DNA from: Lentimonas sp. CC4
GTDB lineage: Bacteria; Verrucomicrobiota; Verrucomicrobiia; Opitutales; Coraliomargaritaceae
DNA length: 64,000 bases
Assembly: GCF_902728235.1 (NCBI RefSeq)
Contig: NZ_CACVBO010000001.1
Location: 3,124,001-3,188,000, forward strand
Direction: 5' to 3'
Shown: positions 43,130-51,883 of the stretch, piece by piece
How the letters are laid out: every line of letters begins with the position of its first letter
Numbering within the stretch: position 1 is the stretch's first letter
Notes under the pieces: model-generated
Database searches by the model: none
Seen by the model: only the letters and a program-made list of their open reading frames with translations
Told to the model about the DNA's origin: nothing
Program-made: the position numbers and the translations under genes

Positions 43130-45111
43130 GACTCGCTTTGCTCCATTAATCGGTTCGACCATTTGTTGAGAGCGATCAGTTCGACTTTCTTAACGATACG
43201 GGGCAGCGTCCGTCCTGCTGCGGCGTCAATGATCAACATACCATTGGCCACTCCAAACAGTTTGCGCAACAGATCACTTTTATGCCGAGTCGTATCTCGT
43301 CCCGCACAGCTCGGTGAATTCAACAAATAATAGGCATCCATCTCGCGCAGTTCTCTAATATCCTGCAGACTGGGTGAGTGCACGAGTCGAATGAACACTA
43401 AGCTCTCTTCACTGTTAGGGCTTTCATCTAACGAATGCGCCCACTGATCAATTGCTGGATGTTTTTCTAACGCAGCAATATCAGGTGCTTCAGAGTCATC
43501 AATATTATAGAACACTACGGACTGACCTTCAGCTTGAATCAGATCCAATAAGGCCTGCCAAAAAACTGATTCATTCGACCCCACCTCCGTATGCGCAAAT
43601 AGAAAGCGTTTACGTTCAGTGCCCTCCCCCGTGATGGCGTGCGTCAACCAAAATGCCTTCAACGCGCGCTCATTCAGAGCGGACTCATTTTGAGGAAACA
43701 AGTGTCGCGTCCACCACGAGCGTAGTTCGGCGTCTTGAGTCACATAATTAAAGATCGGGAGCGTTGCGGTTGCGATTGCCGCCTCCAATGGCGTGCGTAA
43801 GCCGGATTGTAGTAACTCCCAAAATATTGCAGTCAACAAGGCCACGCATAGGCCGCCAGACACCCCCACAAACCCAAGAAGTAAGGCTTTCACATTTTGT
43901 GAACTCACAGCCACCTCATCAACACTAGGAGTTTGAAAAATTCGCCAATAGCCCGGGGCTTTGGTTTCGTAAAATGCGGCTTCTTTGCGTCGGCTATCAA
44001 GCAGCGCTTGCGCGTCGATCAGCAAATTACGGTGACTTTTTAACTCGGAAAGCCTCAGGGCTTTTTCAGGTAAATCAGCAATTTCGGCTTCACGCTGAAC
44101 GAGTCGAAGAGTTAAATCATCCACCATATGGGCCAATGATGTTTTCTCATTTTGTAAGGTAATAATTTCTAAATACAGGTTGTTACCTAGGTCACTTCCG
44201 GTGAAGTTTTTAAGGTCTTCAATGCCTGAATCTTCAGCAGCTCCGAGCTGCTCATTGATGTATTCGATCCCATAAAGCTTCTCTTTGACCATCGGATTCT
44301 CATCGGTGTAGCGACCTCGTAAATAGGTTAATTCTTCGCGCTTCTTCTTCAAGTCTGCTTCTAGAGGACTCTGCGCACGCAACTCTTGTCGATAGCGGCT
44401 GATCTGAACATCCTTAGTCTTCAGCTCAATCTTTGCATTTGCGAGGCGACTGCGAAGATTCTCCAATGCTGCTAAGCTCGATTGTGTTTGCTGGTCGACA
44501 TCTACAAATTTATTTTCGCGTGCAAACTCCAAAATCTTTCGATTCGCCTGTTCTAGCTGCAGCTCTATTGCGTCGAGTTGCTCAGAGATAAAACTCTCCA
44601 TCTGCCGCGCTTCTTCACGCTGCAGATCATTGGTAAAACGGATCACTTCATCCGCCCAAATCGTCACAGTGTTGATCGCATCTTCAGGACTAACTCGTGA
44701 GTGAGCCGTGAGGTAAAAGAGCGAAGTGTTCCGTTGCTTCGCAATTTCAACCATCGACTTCACCTGACCTGCACTCCGTGGTGGATCCAGCCTCGCTGCT
44801 GTGCCATGAAGGACTGCTGTCGAATACGTCGTTGAAAGCAGCGTATCGTCGCTTAAGTCACGAGGCTTGAATGCTTGTCCCGACTCACTCGTCTGCACGG
44901 TATTGGCGACTTCAGACTTGATCAGCTGCATCGATACAGAATAGCGGTTTTCCGCTTGAGTATTGCCCAAAAACCACCCTGAAAGTCCCAATACAACCGG
45001 CAAAACAACAAAAAACAACCAGCGCTGACGTATACCATACAGTAAACGGAGCGGATCAATCGGAATCGGGAATCGGAAAATAGCAGGAGATACTCGAGAG
45101 GATTGGCTCAT
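43126..45111 (-). CDS. Wzz/GumC-type chain-length protein with degenerate tyrosine-kinase-like C-terminus
   Basis: This 661-residue protein has an N-terminal membrane helix (LFFVVLPVVLGLSGWFLG), a long coiled-coil periplasmic region (~150-390, e.g. LRSRLANAKIELKTKDVQI and ELTYLRGRYTDENPMVKEK) and a second helix (ALLLGFVGVSGGLCVALLTAI). The cytoplasmic C-terminus of ~200 residues is where BY-kinases carry their P-loop. Here the segment FLFAHTEVGSNESVFW (~503-518) takes that place, without the G-x-G-K-S/T motif or an Asp-rich Walker A'. No terminal tyrosine cluster is present. It should therefore control chain length and export without kinase activity. The gene starts 25 bases after the preceding glycosyltransferase. 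Confidence 0.85.
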   Translation of the reverse strand: MSQSSRVSPAIFRFPIPIDPLRLLYGIRQRWLFFVVLPVVLGLSGWFLGNTQAENRYSVSMQLIKSEVANTVQTSESGQAFKPRDLSDDTLLSTTYSTAVLHGTAARLDPPRSAGQVKSMVEIAKQRNTSLFYLTAHSRVSPEDAINTVTIWADEVIRFTNDLQREEARQMESFISEQLDAIELQLEQANRKILEFARENKFVDVDQQTQSSLAALENLRSRLANAKIELKTKDVQISRYRQELRAQSPLEADLKKKREELTYLRGRYTDENPMVKEKLYGIEYINEQLGAAEDSGIEDLKNFTGSDLGNNLYLEIITLQNEKTSLAHMVDDLTLRLVQREAEIADLPEKALRLSELKSHRNLLIDAQALLDSRRKEAAFYETKAPGYWRIFQTPSVDEVAVSSQNVKALLLGFVGVSGGLCVALLTAIFWELLQSGLRTPLEAAIATATLPIFNYVTQDAELRSWWTRHLFPQNESALNERALKAFWLTHAITGEGTERKRFLFAHTEVGSNESVFWQALLDLIQAEGQSVVFYNIDDSEAPDIAALEKHPAIDQWAHSLDESPNSEESLVFIRLVHSPSLQDIRELREMDAYYLLNSPSCAGRDTTRHKSDLLRKLFGVANGMLIIDAAAGRTLPRIVKKVELIALNKWSNRLMEQSES

Positions 45112-45136
45112 TTAATAGGTGTGTTCTCTTTAGCTG

Positions 45137-46297
45137 CTAATCAGCAAATTCACTCATATTAAGCGTATTAAAGTAACTCTTGCAAGTTAGCTTTGCTGCA
45201 ATATCCCAATCAAATGAACCAGCGTGCTGCTTGCCTGTGTCAATTCGACCCTGAGCCTGCTCAGAAGTTTGTGAATACAGCTTTTGTATGGCACTCGTGA
45301 TAGCAGGCACCGACTCTGGATCGCAATAAATAGCGGCATCTCCACCAACCTCGGGAAGGCTCCCGCTGTTGGAACTGACCACCTGCACGCCGCAAGCCAA
45401 GGCTTCCACGACAGGCAAACCAAACCCCTCGATGAGACTAGGAAATATGAGTGCCTCTGAAGCAGCATACCACAGCGGCAGTTCAGCCTCATCCATAAAT
45501 CCAGGCAGGATGATATCCTTAGCATACGGAGAGTCCTCGACACGTTTCTCAATGACTTCAGAGCCATGCCATCGAGCACCGCCGAGCACAAGTTGAATTG
45601 TCGTGTCACAGTTCTTACGAAATGCTTCATACGCTTCAATTAGGCGCACATGGTTTTTACCTGGATGCTCGAGCCGTGAAACAAAAATGTAGTAAGGTTG
45701 CTCTAAGCCGTGGGTCTTTCGAAATTTGCTTAAAGCTTCGTCTGTTTGCGGACGATAGATATCATGACTGAGTCCGTTATGAATCACCTCAACCATATCG
45801 GTTGGTAGTTTATAGAATTCGAGCAGATCCTGTTTCGTGAAATGGCTGACACTAATCACTGCTTCGCAGCGACGGGCTAACCAAGGTGACAGTTGACGCC
45901 CAAACAAGCCTCGTAGCGCACCGTATTTGTCTCTCAAACGAAATGGCGCACAGTCATGAATCGTAACCAGTTGTGGAATTGGTGAACGCGCCACGATGCG
46001 CCGGTAACTGGGAATATGCAGCAGGTCATACGACTGTTGCTTCAAGAGCCCCGGTAATTTGATTTGGTGCCAGAGCACATTCTTGATGCCAGATGTTGCG
46101 CCTTCAGGAATGGAGAGCCAACGGGAATCCTCAAATTCAGGAAAGAGGTGACGATCTGAATCAAAACCGGCGAGGTGCAACTCGATCGTATCAAATTTGC
46201 GCATACGATTGGCTAGCTCAACGACATAGCGCCCCACTCCAGATAATCCTTTTTGAATCATGCCAGCCGAAAGTAATATTTTGATAGGCTGATTCAT
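45137..46297 (-). CDS. Glycosyltransferase family 4 (mannosyltransferase-like)
   Basis: This 386-residue GT-B enzyme opens with ILLSAGMIQKGLSGVGRYVVELA. The donor half is YYIFVSRLEHPGKNHVRLIEAY and ALIFPSLIEGFGLPVVEALACGVQVV, where the EGFGLPVVE block is strongly typical of GT4 mannosyltransferase-like enzymes. The ATG at 46297 overlaps the stop of the WecG-STAS gene (ATGA). It probably adds a sugar after the WecG-type reaction. Confidence 0.9.
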   Translation of the reverse strand: MNQPIKILLSAGMIQKGLSGVGRYVVELANRMRKFDTIELHLAGFDSDRHLFPEFEDSRWLSIPEGATSGIKNVLWHQIKLPGLLKQQSYDLLHIPSYRRIVARSPIPQLVTIHDCAPFRLRDKYGALRGLFGRQLSPWLARRCEAVISVSHFTKQDLLEFYKLPTDMVEVIHNGLSHDIYRPQTDEALSKFRKTHGLEQPYYIFVSRLEHPGKNHVRLIEAYEAFRKNCDTTIQLVLGGARWHGSEVIEKRVEDSPYAKDIILPGFMDEAELPLWYAASEALIFPSLIEGFGLPVVEALACGVQVVSSNSGSLPEVGGDAAIYCDPESVPAITSAIQKLYSQTSEQAQGRIDTGKQHAGSFDWDIAAKLTCKSYFNTLNMSEFAD

Positions 46298-47472
46298 GAG
46301 GCGGTTGCTGGGCTCGTGGTAATGGCAGATTCAAGTTTTTGACGAAGTGCATCGAGCGCTTCACTTTGTTCGAAATAGACGGGGAACTGTGCAGACAAGT
46401 GCATTGCCTCAATAATCTTTACGACAACATCTGCGGGTTGCAGAATACCGAACGCTACATCGGCTTGACGAGCATCGCGAGCGATTTTCGCAACTAAACC
46501 AATCGCTGAGCTGTCCATAAACGTAACTGCAGACAGATTAAGAAACACGGCTTTCGAAATATCGGCCGGTCGTTCGAGTGAATCCAAAACGCCACGCTCA
46601 GCTGCCCCCGACCAACTGATCCACTGCGCATCAGTATGCGAAACCTCCACAGGGGCGTGCGAAGTATTCACTACTTGATCACTTCCAGCCATCGACGAAA
46701 CCTTGGAATCTCGGTGAGTCACCTTGCGCTGGCGATTGGCCATGACGACCAAATAATAGAGATCCTTAGCATATCGCTTCGCGAGTCGCTTAGGATCGCT
46801 CAACATACGCCAGCACCACTCCATGCCGATTTTTTGAATCCACACCGGCGCACGCACTTGAGTGCCACAAATGAAGTCCAATGACGCACCAATGCCTATG
46901 GACAGCGGCACGCCAATCTCTTTGTAATATTTAGAAATCCAATACTCTTGCTTCGGGCAGCCTACAGCCACGAGTAATAGGTCAGGCTTCGTTTGTTGAA
47001 CGTCAGCCACGATGGCTTCGTTGGGCCAAGATTCAACAGGGCCAAACGGAGGCGAAAAAGTGCCCACAACCTCCATCTTCGGATAACGCTGTTTAAGAAT
47101 CGTTCGAGTTGCCTCAAGGGTTTCTGTATCTGAGCCGAGAAAATAAACCTTCCACTCGTGTCGATCGGCTTGTTCAAATAGACGAAACACCATGTCTGAG
47201 CCAGCCACTCGCTCTGGCAGAACTGGCTTGAAGTAGCGCGAGAGCCAAACCAACGGCATGCCATCGCAGACAACTCGATCTGCATGAAACAGTATGTCCT
47301 TGAGCGGTTCATTTTCGTAGGCTTGGGCGATAAAGTCCACATTGGCAGTGATGTAATACGCGGGCGTCGCCTGCTCCACCGTAACGATCGCATCATCAAT
47401 CGTCTCATCCATGGTAATGACATGAAACGGTAAACCTAAAAGAAACGCGACGTCTCGGTCTGACTTGCTCAT
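46294..47472 (-). CDS. WecG/TagA/CpsF glycosyltransferase fused to C-terminal STAS domain
   Basis: Residues 1-245 form a GT26 (WecG/TagA/CpsF) enzyme: YYITANVDFIAQA, the acceptor Asp block VVCDGMPLVWLSRYF, VYFLGSDTETLEAT, LLLVAVGCPKQEYWISKY and SLDFICGTQVRAPVWIQKIGMEW. Such enzymes add the second sugar to undecaprenyl-linked intermediates at the membrane. After a ~30-residue linker, residues ~280-385 form a STAS domain with AVFLNLSAVTFMDSSAIGLV, where Ser321/322 matches the serine phosphorylated in SpoIIAA/RsbV. No stop or frameshift separates the parts. A phosphorylatable STAS tag suggests that partner-switching proteins may bind or inhibit the transferase. It overlaps its neighbours by four bases on each side. 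Confidence 0.9.
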   Translation of the reverse strand: MSKSDRDVAFLLGLPFHVITMDETIDDAIVTVEQATPAYYITANVDFIAQAYENEPLKDILFHADRVVCDGMPLVWLSRYFKPVLPERVAGSDMVFRLFEQADRHEWKVYFLGSDTETLEATRTILKQRYPKMEVVGTFSPPFGPVESWPNEAIVADVQQTKPDLLLVAVGCPKQEYWISKYYKEIGVPLSIGIGASLDFICGTQVRAPVWIQKIGMEWCWRMLSDPKRLAKRYAKDLYYLVVMANRQRKVTHRDSKVSSMAGSDQVVNTSHAPVEVSHTDAQWISWSGAAERGVLDSLERPADISKAVFLNLSAVTFMDSSAIGLVAKIARDARQADVAFGILQPADVVVKIIEAMHLSAQFPVYFEQSEALDALRQKLESAITTSPATAS

Positions 47473-48674
47473 AAGGCTTTCAAGTGTGTGGTTAATTTTC
47501 GGCCGAGTTGCTCCCAGCGGTAGTTTGCTTGCACCACTTCTAAGCCCTTGCCTTCCAGCATTGCCCTTAAATCAGCATCGCGCAGTAAACGAACCACTGC
47601 ATCCGCAAACTGACGTGGCGAGTCGGCCAGTAATATCGCTTCATCTGGGGGTAAGTCTAGTCCCTGAGCGCCTAAAGTCGTCGATACCACGGGGCAGCGC
47701 ATACCGAGGGATTCCACAATTTTCAGCCGTGTGCCACCGCCGATTCGAAGTGGGACGACCTGTATCCAACAGGACTGATAATGAGGGCGCACATCGGGCA
47801 CTTCGCCCACTAAATCAACGCCCTCCAACTGCCCCCAACGAACGGAGCGCTCGTCCGGTGATTTACCGATTATTCGCCAAACCGCCTCGGGCATTTCCTG
47901 TCGAATCAGAGGCCAAATTTCATCGGCAAACCAATTGATCGCGTCGACATTCGGTGAGTAATCTAAAGCACCGCAAAATAATAAAGTAGGTGTATCTGTG
48001 GTCTGTCTGGGGTGCTGTTCAGCATCGAAGAAGGTTTCGTTAAAACCATTCGCCAAAACAAATATTTTGTCAGACTCTCCTAGTTTACTTTGTAAAAAAT
48101 CGCGATCATCCCATCCGCATACGACCATGCCAGCTGTTTTAGCATACACTTCACGCTCCAAATGGGCAATTTTAAGTAGATTCTCCTTACGTAGCAGTCG
48201 TTCTTTGAGACCGATCTCAAGCGTATTAAGCTCCTCGGACTGGAAGAGCCAATCCACTCGACTACGATCCATTACAACCGAGGGATGTTTAGGGAAGAGC
48301 TCTTTTATATAAGGCCAGAGCACGAGATCGATGAAGATAATTCGATCATAGTTCTGCCCCTCTACAAACTTGCTCAAAGCTTCGGCGACTCCTTCGGCTT
48401 GCCAATGTTGAACCGTTGTAGGTAGAGGGTTGAGTAAGCGGTCAGGAACCAGCTTTTGCCATGGCGCATTTTGAAACGGAATCGCCAAACGCCGACTCGT
48501 GAACTCCTCAAAAGGTGCCATCGTGCGCGAGGAGTCCTCTTGCAAGCACGCCAGATCAATGTCGAAAGACTTCGAGAGCTCGACGAACAGGTGATACACA
48601 CGCTGATAGGTGCCCCGATCCACTGGAAACGGGATGTAGGGCATGAAGAAAAAGATACGGGGTTTGGACGGCAT
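47469..48674 (-). CDS. Glycosyltransferase family 4 (GT-B fold)
   Basis: This 401-residue protein opens with IFFFMPYIPFPVDRGTYQRVYHLFVEL, as in sugar transferases of the PEP-CTERM/EpsH-associated group. The C-terminal half has TLLFCGALDYSPNVDAINWF, IQVVPLRIGGGTRLKIVESLGMRCPVV and FADAVVRLLRD. The P-L-R-x-G-G-G-T-R block is characteristic of this GT4 subgroup, in which it replaces the usual E-G-F-G. It shares ATGA with the downstream WecG-STAS gene and follows an NTase-like gene by 14 bases. Confidence 0.87.
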   Translation of the reverse strand: MPSKPRIFFFMPYIPFPVDRGTYQRVYHLFVELSKSFDIDLACLQEDSSRTMAPFEEFTSRRLAIPFQNAPWQKLVPDRLLNPLPTTVQHWQAEGVAEALSKFVEGQNYDRIIFIDLVLWPYIKELFPKHPSVVMDRSRVDWLFQSEELNTLEIGLKERLLRKENLLKIAHLEREVYAKTAGMVVCGWDDRDFLQSKLGESDKIFVLANGFNETFFDAEQHPRQTTDTPTLLFCGALDYSPNVDAINWFADEIWPLIRQEMPEAVWRIIGKSPDERSVRWGQLEGVDLVGEVPDVRPHYQSCWIQVVPLRIGGGTRLKIVESLGMRCPVVSTTLGAQGLDLPPDEAILLADSPRQFADAVVRLLRDADLRAMLEGKGLEVVQANYRWEQLGRKLTTHLKAL

Positions 48675-48688
48675 TGTTGGGGTAACTG

Positions 48689-49792
48689 CTAACTATAGTA
48701 AGTCCACCACTTCGTATAGTGATGGGCTGCGGTTTGCAAATCAGGTAGCGCAGCTCCTAGGAGTCTGCCAGCTGTGTCGAAATCGACAGGTTCTGACAGC
48801 AAGCATAACAAGGATCGTTGTAGCGAACCGCGTGGATAATCTTTACGTGGCGATAAATGACCGCCTCGCTTGATTTGATCCCGAACCGAAAGTGCAAGGT
48901 TTTTTAAGCTGCTCGTCTCGGTGAAAAGTTTGCCGCGGTAGTGAATATAGGCATTCGCTTCTTCAAAACTGTGACTCAAACGCTTTGTTTCAACTTCAAG
49001 AAAACAAGTGCGCCAGATTTCGGTCAATTCGAGTTGAGTAGCGCGCAACTCTTCGATGGATGGTGCCACAGTCGGACGTAACTTAAAGGCAGTGCCTGCC
49101 TCGTGCAACGCGACGATACGAGGATCGATGCTCGCTTCTGAACGTAAGACTTGCTGACGCTCACGGACATAAGGACGATATTTGCCACGAATCGTTAACA
49201 ATGCATCACCCAAGGCAAGTTTGGCCTTTGCTTGGTTGCGGTGCACCACACTCAAATTGGTTGCCTGCTCAAGGTCAGCCTTGGCAAAGAAGAGTCCCGA
49301 ACCACGATTCCATAAAAGACGAGTCGCTTCGATCGGTTCAATCGTTTCCGAGCGTGCTAGAGCTTTATACTCCGTCAAATAGTCATCAGGTCCCATCACT
49401 TGGGTATGCGCTGCAACCAAGTCATAAAACATCATCGAACCTGGTGTCGCCTCTAAATCAGATCGCGGTAAGCATTTGCCTTCCACGTCAATCCCAAGAA
49501 TCTCACTTTCATCACGCTCCCAGCGATGCACCGCATCGTTTAGCACTGGATTGTTCGGATCCTTGGTGAAAATAAAATAATCTAAGTCGTTGAAAAATGC
49601 TGGTTGGCCCTGCGCGTCGGTTGCGACTCCCCCTTCACTGCGGCCATAGCCACCGCCTAAAAAAATAGCCTCTGGCGCTTCATTTCCCAGATCTGAGAAC
49701 CGTCTACGCGTGCGGTCAAAGTGTTCTTCCAACGCAATATTTAAGACATTGGGAAAGTTGGGCAAATCAGGCAATGGTTGGGGCGCACTCAT
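48689..49792 (-). CDS. Predicted nucleotidyltransferase-fold protein of unknown role
   Basis: I do not recognise a named family. Residues ~40-80 contain FLGGGYGRSEGGV followed by FFNDLDYFIF, the G-G/G-R-S and D-x-D arrangement of the nucleotidyltransferase (NTase) fold, which suggests transfer of a nucleotide or binding of one. The remaining ~270 residues are helical and soluble, with a basic segment (QIKRGGHLSPRKDYPRG). I start at ATG 49792 (367 residues), since the longer frame begins with a TTG inside the STAS gene. It lies between the STAS gene (14-base gap) and a glycosyltransferase, so it may modify a partner protein or a sugar. Confidence 0.6.
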   Translation of the reverse strand: MSAPQPLPDLPNFPNVLNIALEEHFDRTRRRFSDLGNEAPEAIFLGGGYGRSEGGVATDAQGQPAFFNDLDYFIFTKDPNNPVLNDAVHRWERDESEILGIDVEGKCLPRSDLEATPGSMMFYDLVAAHTQVMGPDDYLTEYKALARSETIEPIEATRLLWNRGSGLFFAKADLEQATNLSVVHRNQAKAKLALGDALLTIRGKYRPYVRERQQVLRSEASIDPRIVALHEAGTAFKLRPTVAPSIEELRATQLELTEIWRTCFLEVETKRLSHSFEEANAYIHYRGKLFTETSSLKNLALSVRDQIKRGGHLSPRKDYPRGSLQRSLLCLLSEPVDFDTAGRLLGAALPDLQTAAHHYTKWWTYYS

Positions 49793-49806
49793 TGACTCGG
49801 GGTCGA

Positions 49807-50106
49807 TCAATCAGGCTCGATCTCCAATATACGGTGCAGGCGCAGTAATTCTAACACGCTTAGAACTGTCGGGGTTGGCTTACGCAAAGTTAATCTTTGA
49901 TTTACTTGCTTGTAGAAACTGAGAAGTGCTCCGATACCCGAGCTATCGATAAATTGAACCTGCTCTATATCAACAATCACCCGCTCACGTCCTTTTAAAT
50001 CCAGCTCGCTGAATAAAGACTTCATCGTCGTGGCATTCGAAGCATCTAAGGCTTCTACTTCTAAGGTAACTTCGAGGGTGCTATCTGTGTAATCAGTGCT
50101 AATCAT
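49807..50106 (-). CDS. STAS-domain anti-anti-sigma-type protein
   Basis: This single-domain STAS protein of 99 residues contains RVIVDIEQVQFIDSSGIGALLSFYKQVNQ, where Ser55/Ser56 is the phosphorylation site in RsbV/SpoIIAA-type proteins. Proteins of this type bind anti-sigma kinases in the unphosphorylated state. It is the first gene of the ~18-kb minus-strand polysaccharide operon. Within the window the only kinase domain of the matching type is the RsbW-like domain of 13302-15008, which also carries the opposing phosphatase. The same operon encodes a second, enzyme-fused STAS domain three genes later. Confidence 0.92.
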   Translation of the reverse strand: MISTDYTDSTLEVTLEVEALDASNATTMKSLFSELDLKGRERVIVDIEQVQFIDSSGIGALLSFYKQVNQRLTLRKPTPTVLSVLELLRLHRILEIEPD

Positions 50107-50317
50107 GGCTCAAGTGTTTTCTATTTTAAAATAGTAATTTCCGGTGTTGTTTTATGCAATACCAAAAGGGAGTATTTCCGGATTTTAGTATTCTTCATCG
50201 GCTATTCTAATAACAAACGTTTTTTTCATAGTGGAATATGATTCGATGTTGAACGCCTTATCATTAATCTGTGTTGCTACGCTCAAACTTATCTATTTGT
50301 TGTTTCGCTAAATAATT
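50107..50317. promoter_or_regulatory. Divergent promoter region with perfect 14-bp palindrome
   Basis: This AT-rich 211-bp gap separates the STAS-led operon and malQ. CTATTTTAAAATAG (50121-50134) is a perfect palindrome about 15 bases upstream of the STAS start, well placed for an operator or a core promoter element. ATTTCCGG occurs twice (near 50137 and 50174). No convincing -35/-10 pair could be assigned by eye. Confidence 0.45.
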
Positions 50318-51883
50318 ATGACTGCACCACTCTACAACTGGCTCAATACACGCTCTAGCGGCATTCTTCTACATGTCAGCTCGCTTCCTTCCGATACAGG
50401 CATTGGCAACTTCGGTGCGGCCGCGTATCGCTATATCGATTTTATGGAATCTGCGGGCATGCGTGTTTGGCAGATCTGCCCGCTCGGCCCGACGGGCTAC
50501 GGCGATTCGCCCTATCAATGCTTCTCCGCTTTTGCAGGTAATCCGTATTTTATCGATTTCGCCCCTTTAGTCGCTGAAGGCCTCATTCATGCCGATGAAC
50601 TGGCGCCACTGAATGCGTTGCCAAAGGATCACGTCGATTATGGCGCGCTCTATGGTGCCTTCTGGCCAATCATCCGTCAGGCCTACGACCGCTTCAAATG
50701 CTCAGGCGCTGACCATTTCCAGGGCTACGGGAGTATCAAAGCCTTCCGCAAGGCACAGTCTGCATGGATCGAAGACTTCGCTCTATTCCTTGCCCTGAAA
50801 TCTCACTTCGATGGTAAGTGCTGGTTGGAATGGCCTGCTGCCTTCCGCGATGCGGAAAAAGCACGTAAGAACAAGCTCTCCGCTGAAATCCTAGAGGACG
50901 CCGAAGCGCACGTTTTCTATCAATACATGTTCTACGGCCAGTTGGCCAAGCTACGTGCTTACGCCGCGAGTAAAGGCGTCGAAATCCTTGGAGATGCACC
51001 GATTTTCGTCGCGCTGGATAGCTCTGATGTATGGGCGAACCGCGCCCTCTTCCAGCTTGGTGTGGATGGCAAGCCGAAGGCCGTTGCCGGCGTGCCGCCC
51101 GACTACTTTTCCGAGGATGGACAGCTTTGGGGCAACCCACTCTACGACTGGAAGGTGCATCAAGACACGAATTTCGCTTGGTGGATTGAGCGTATCAAAG
51201 CCAACTTGGCGTTTTATGATATCGTCCGCTTGGATCATTTCAGAGGATTTGAATCCTACTGGTCGGTGCCTGCCACTGAAACGACCGCCCGCAATGGCAA
51301 ATGGATCAAGTGCCCAGGCTTGGAGTTGTTCAAAGCAATACAGAAGGCCTGCCCTGATGCCAAACTCGTGGCCGAAGACCTCGGTGTGATTACCGACGAA
51401 GTCAACGAGCTACGCGCGGCCACCGGCTTGCCCGGCATGGCAGTCTTGCAGTTCGCCTTTGGTAGCGATGCCGGCAATGCGTATTTACCACACAACTACA
51501 GTCGTAACTGCGTGGCCTACTCCGGCACGCACGACAATGATACCAGCCTTGGCTGGTATCGCGGCTTAGCAGACGACTCTGAAGAAAAGAACTACCTGCG
51601 TCGTTATTTACGCGTATCCGGCGAAGCAATCTCATGGGATCTCGTGCGCTCAGCGATACAGTCCGCTGCGCATCTAGCGGTCGTGCCCTTGCAGGATTTG
51701 CTAAGTCTCGGCTCAGAGGCTCGCATCAACACACCCGGCGCCCCGATGGGCAATTGGCAATGGCGCTACGCCCCCGAACAGTTGGATGCTCTGCAAGCAG
51801 AGAGCTCCGACTATCTAAAAGACTTGATGCAAGACTACGGCCGCTCCGCAGCAGGCGCAGGCCTCGCGTATCCGGACTATTAG
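50318..51883 (+). CDS. malQ: 4-alpha-glucanotransferase (amylomaltase)
   Basis: This 521-residue GH77 enzyme disproportionates maltodextrins and feeds glycogen or maltose metabolism. Signature blocks are SSGILLHVSSLPSDTGIGNFG, QICPLGPTGYGDSPYQ, ILGDAPIFVALDSSDVWANR, the nucleophile region VRLDHFRGFESYW, the acid/base VAEDLGVITDEV and the third carboxylate block SGTHDNDTSLGWY. Length and order match the bacterial MalQ type without extra domains. It stands alone, divergent from the polysaccharide operon, and is followed by repeat-rich DNA. Confidence 0.96.
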   Translation: MTAPLYNWLNTRSSGILLHVSSLPSDTGIGNFGAAAYRYIDFMESAGMRVWQICPLGPTGYGDSPYQCFSAFAGNPYFIDFAPLVAEGLIHADELAPLNALPKDHVDYGALYGAFWPIIRQAYDRFKCSGADHFQGYGSIKAFRKAQSAWIEDFALFLALKSHFDGKCWLEWPAAFRDAEKARKNKLSAEILEDAEAHVFYQYMFYGQLAKLRAYAASKGVEILGDAPIFVALDSSDVWANRALFQLGVDGKPKAVAGVPPDYFSEDGQLWGNPLYDWKVHQDTNFAWWIERIKANLAFYDIVRLDHFRGFESYWSVPATETTARNGKWIKCPGLELFKAIQKACPDAKLVAEDLGVITDEVNELRAATGLPGMAVLQFAFGSDAGNAYLPHNYSRNCVAYSGTHDNDTSLGWYRGLADDSEEKNYLRRYLRVSGEAISWDLVRSAIQSAAHLAVVPLQDLLSLGSEARINTPGAPMGNWQWRYAPEQLDALQAESSDYLKDLMQDYGRSAAGAGLAYPDY

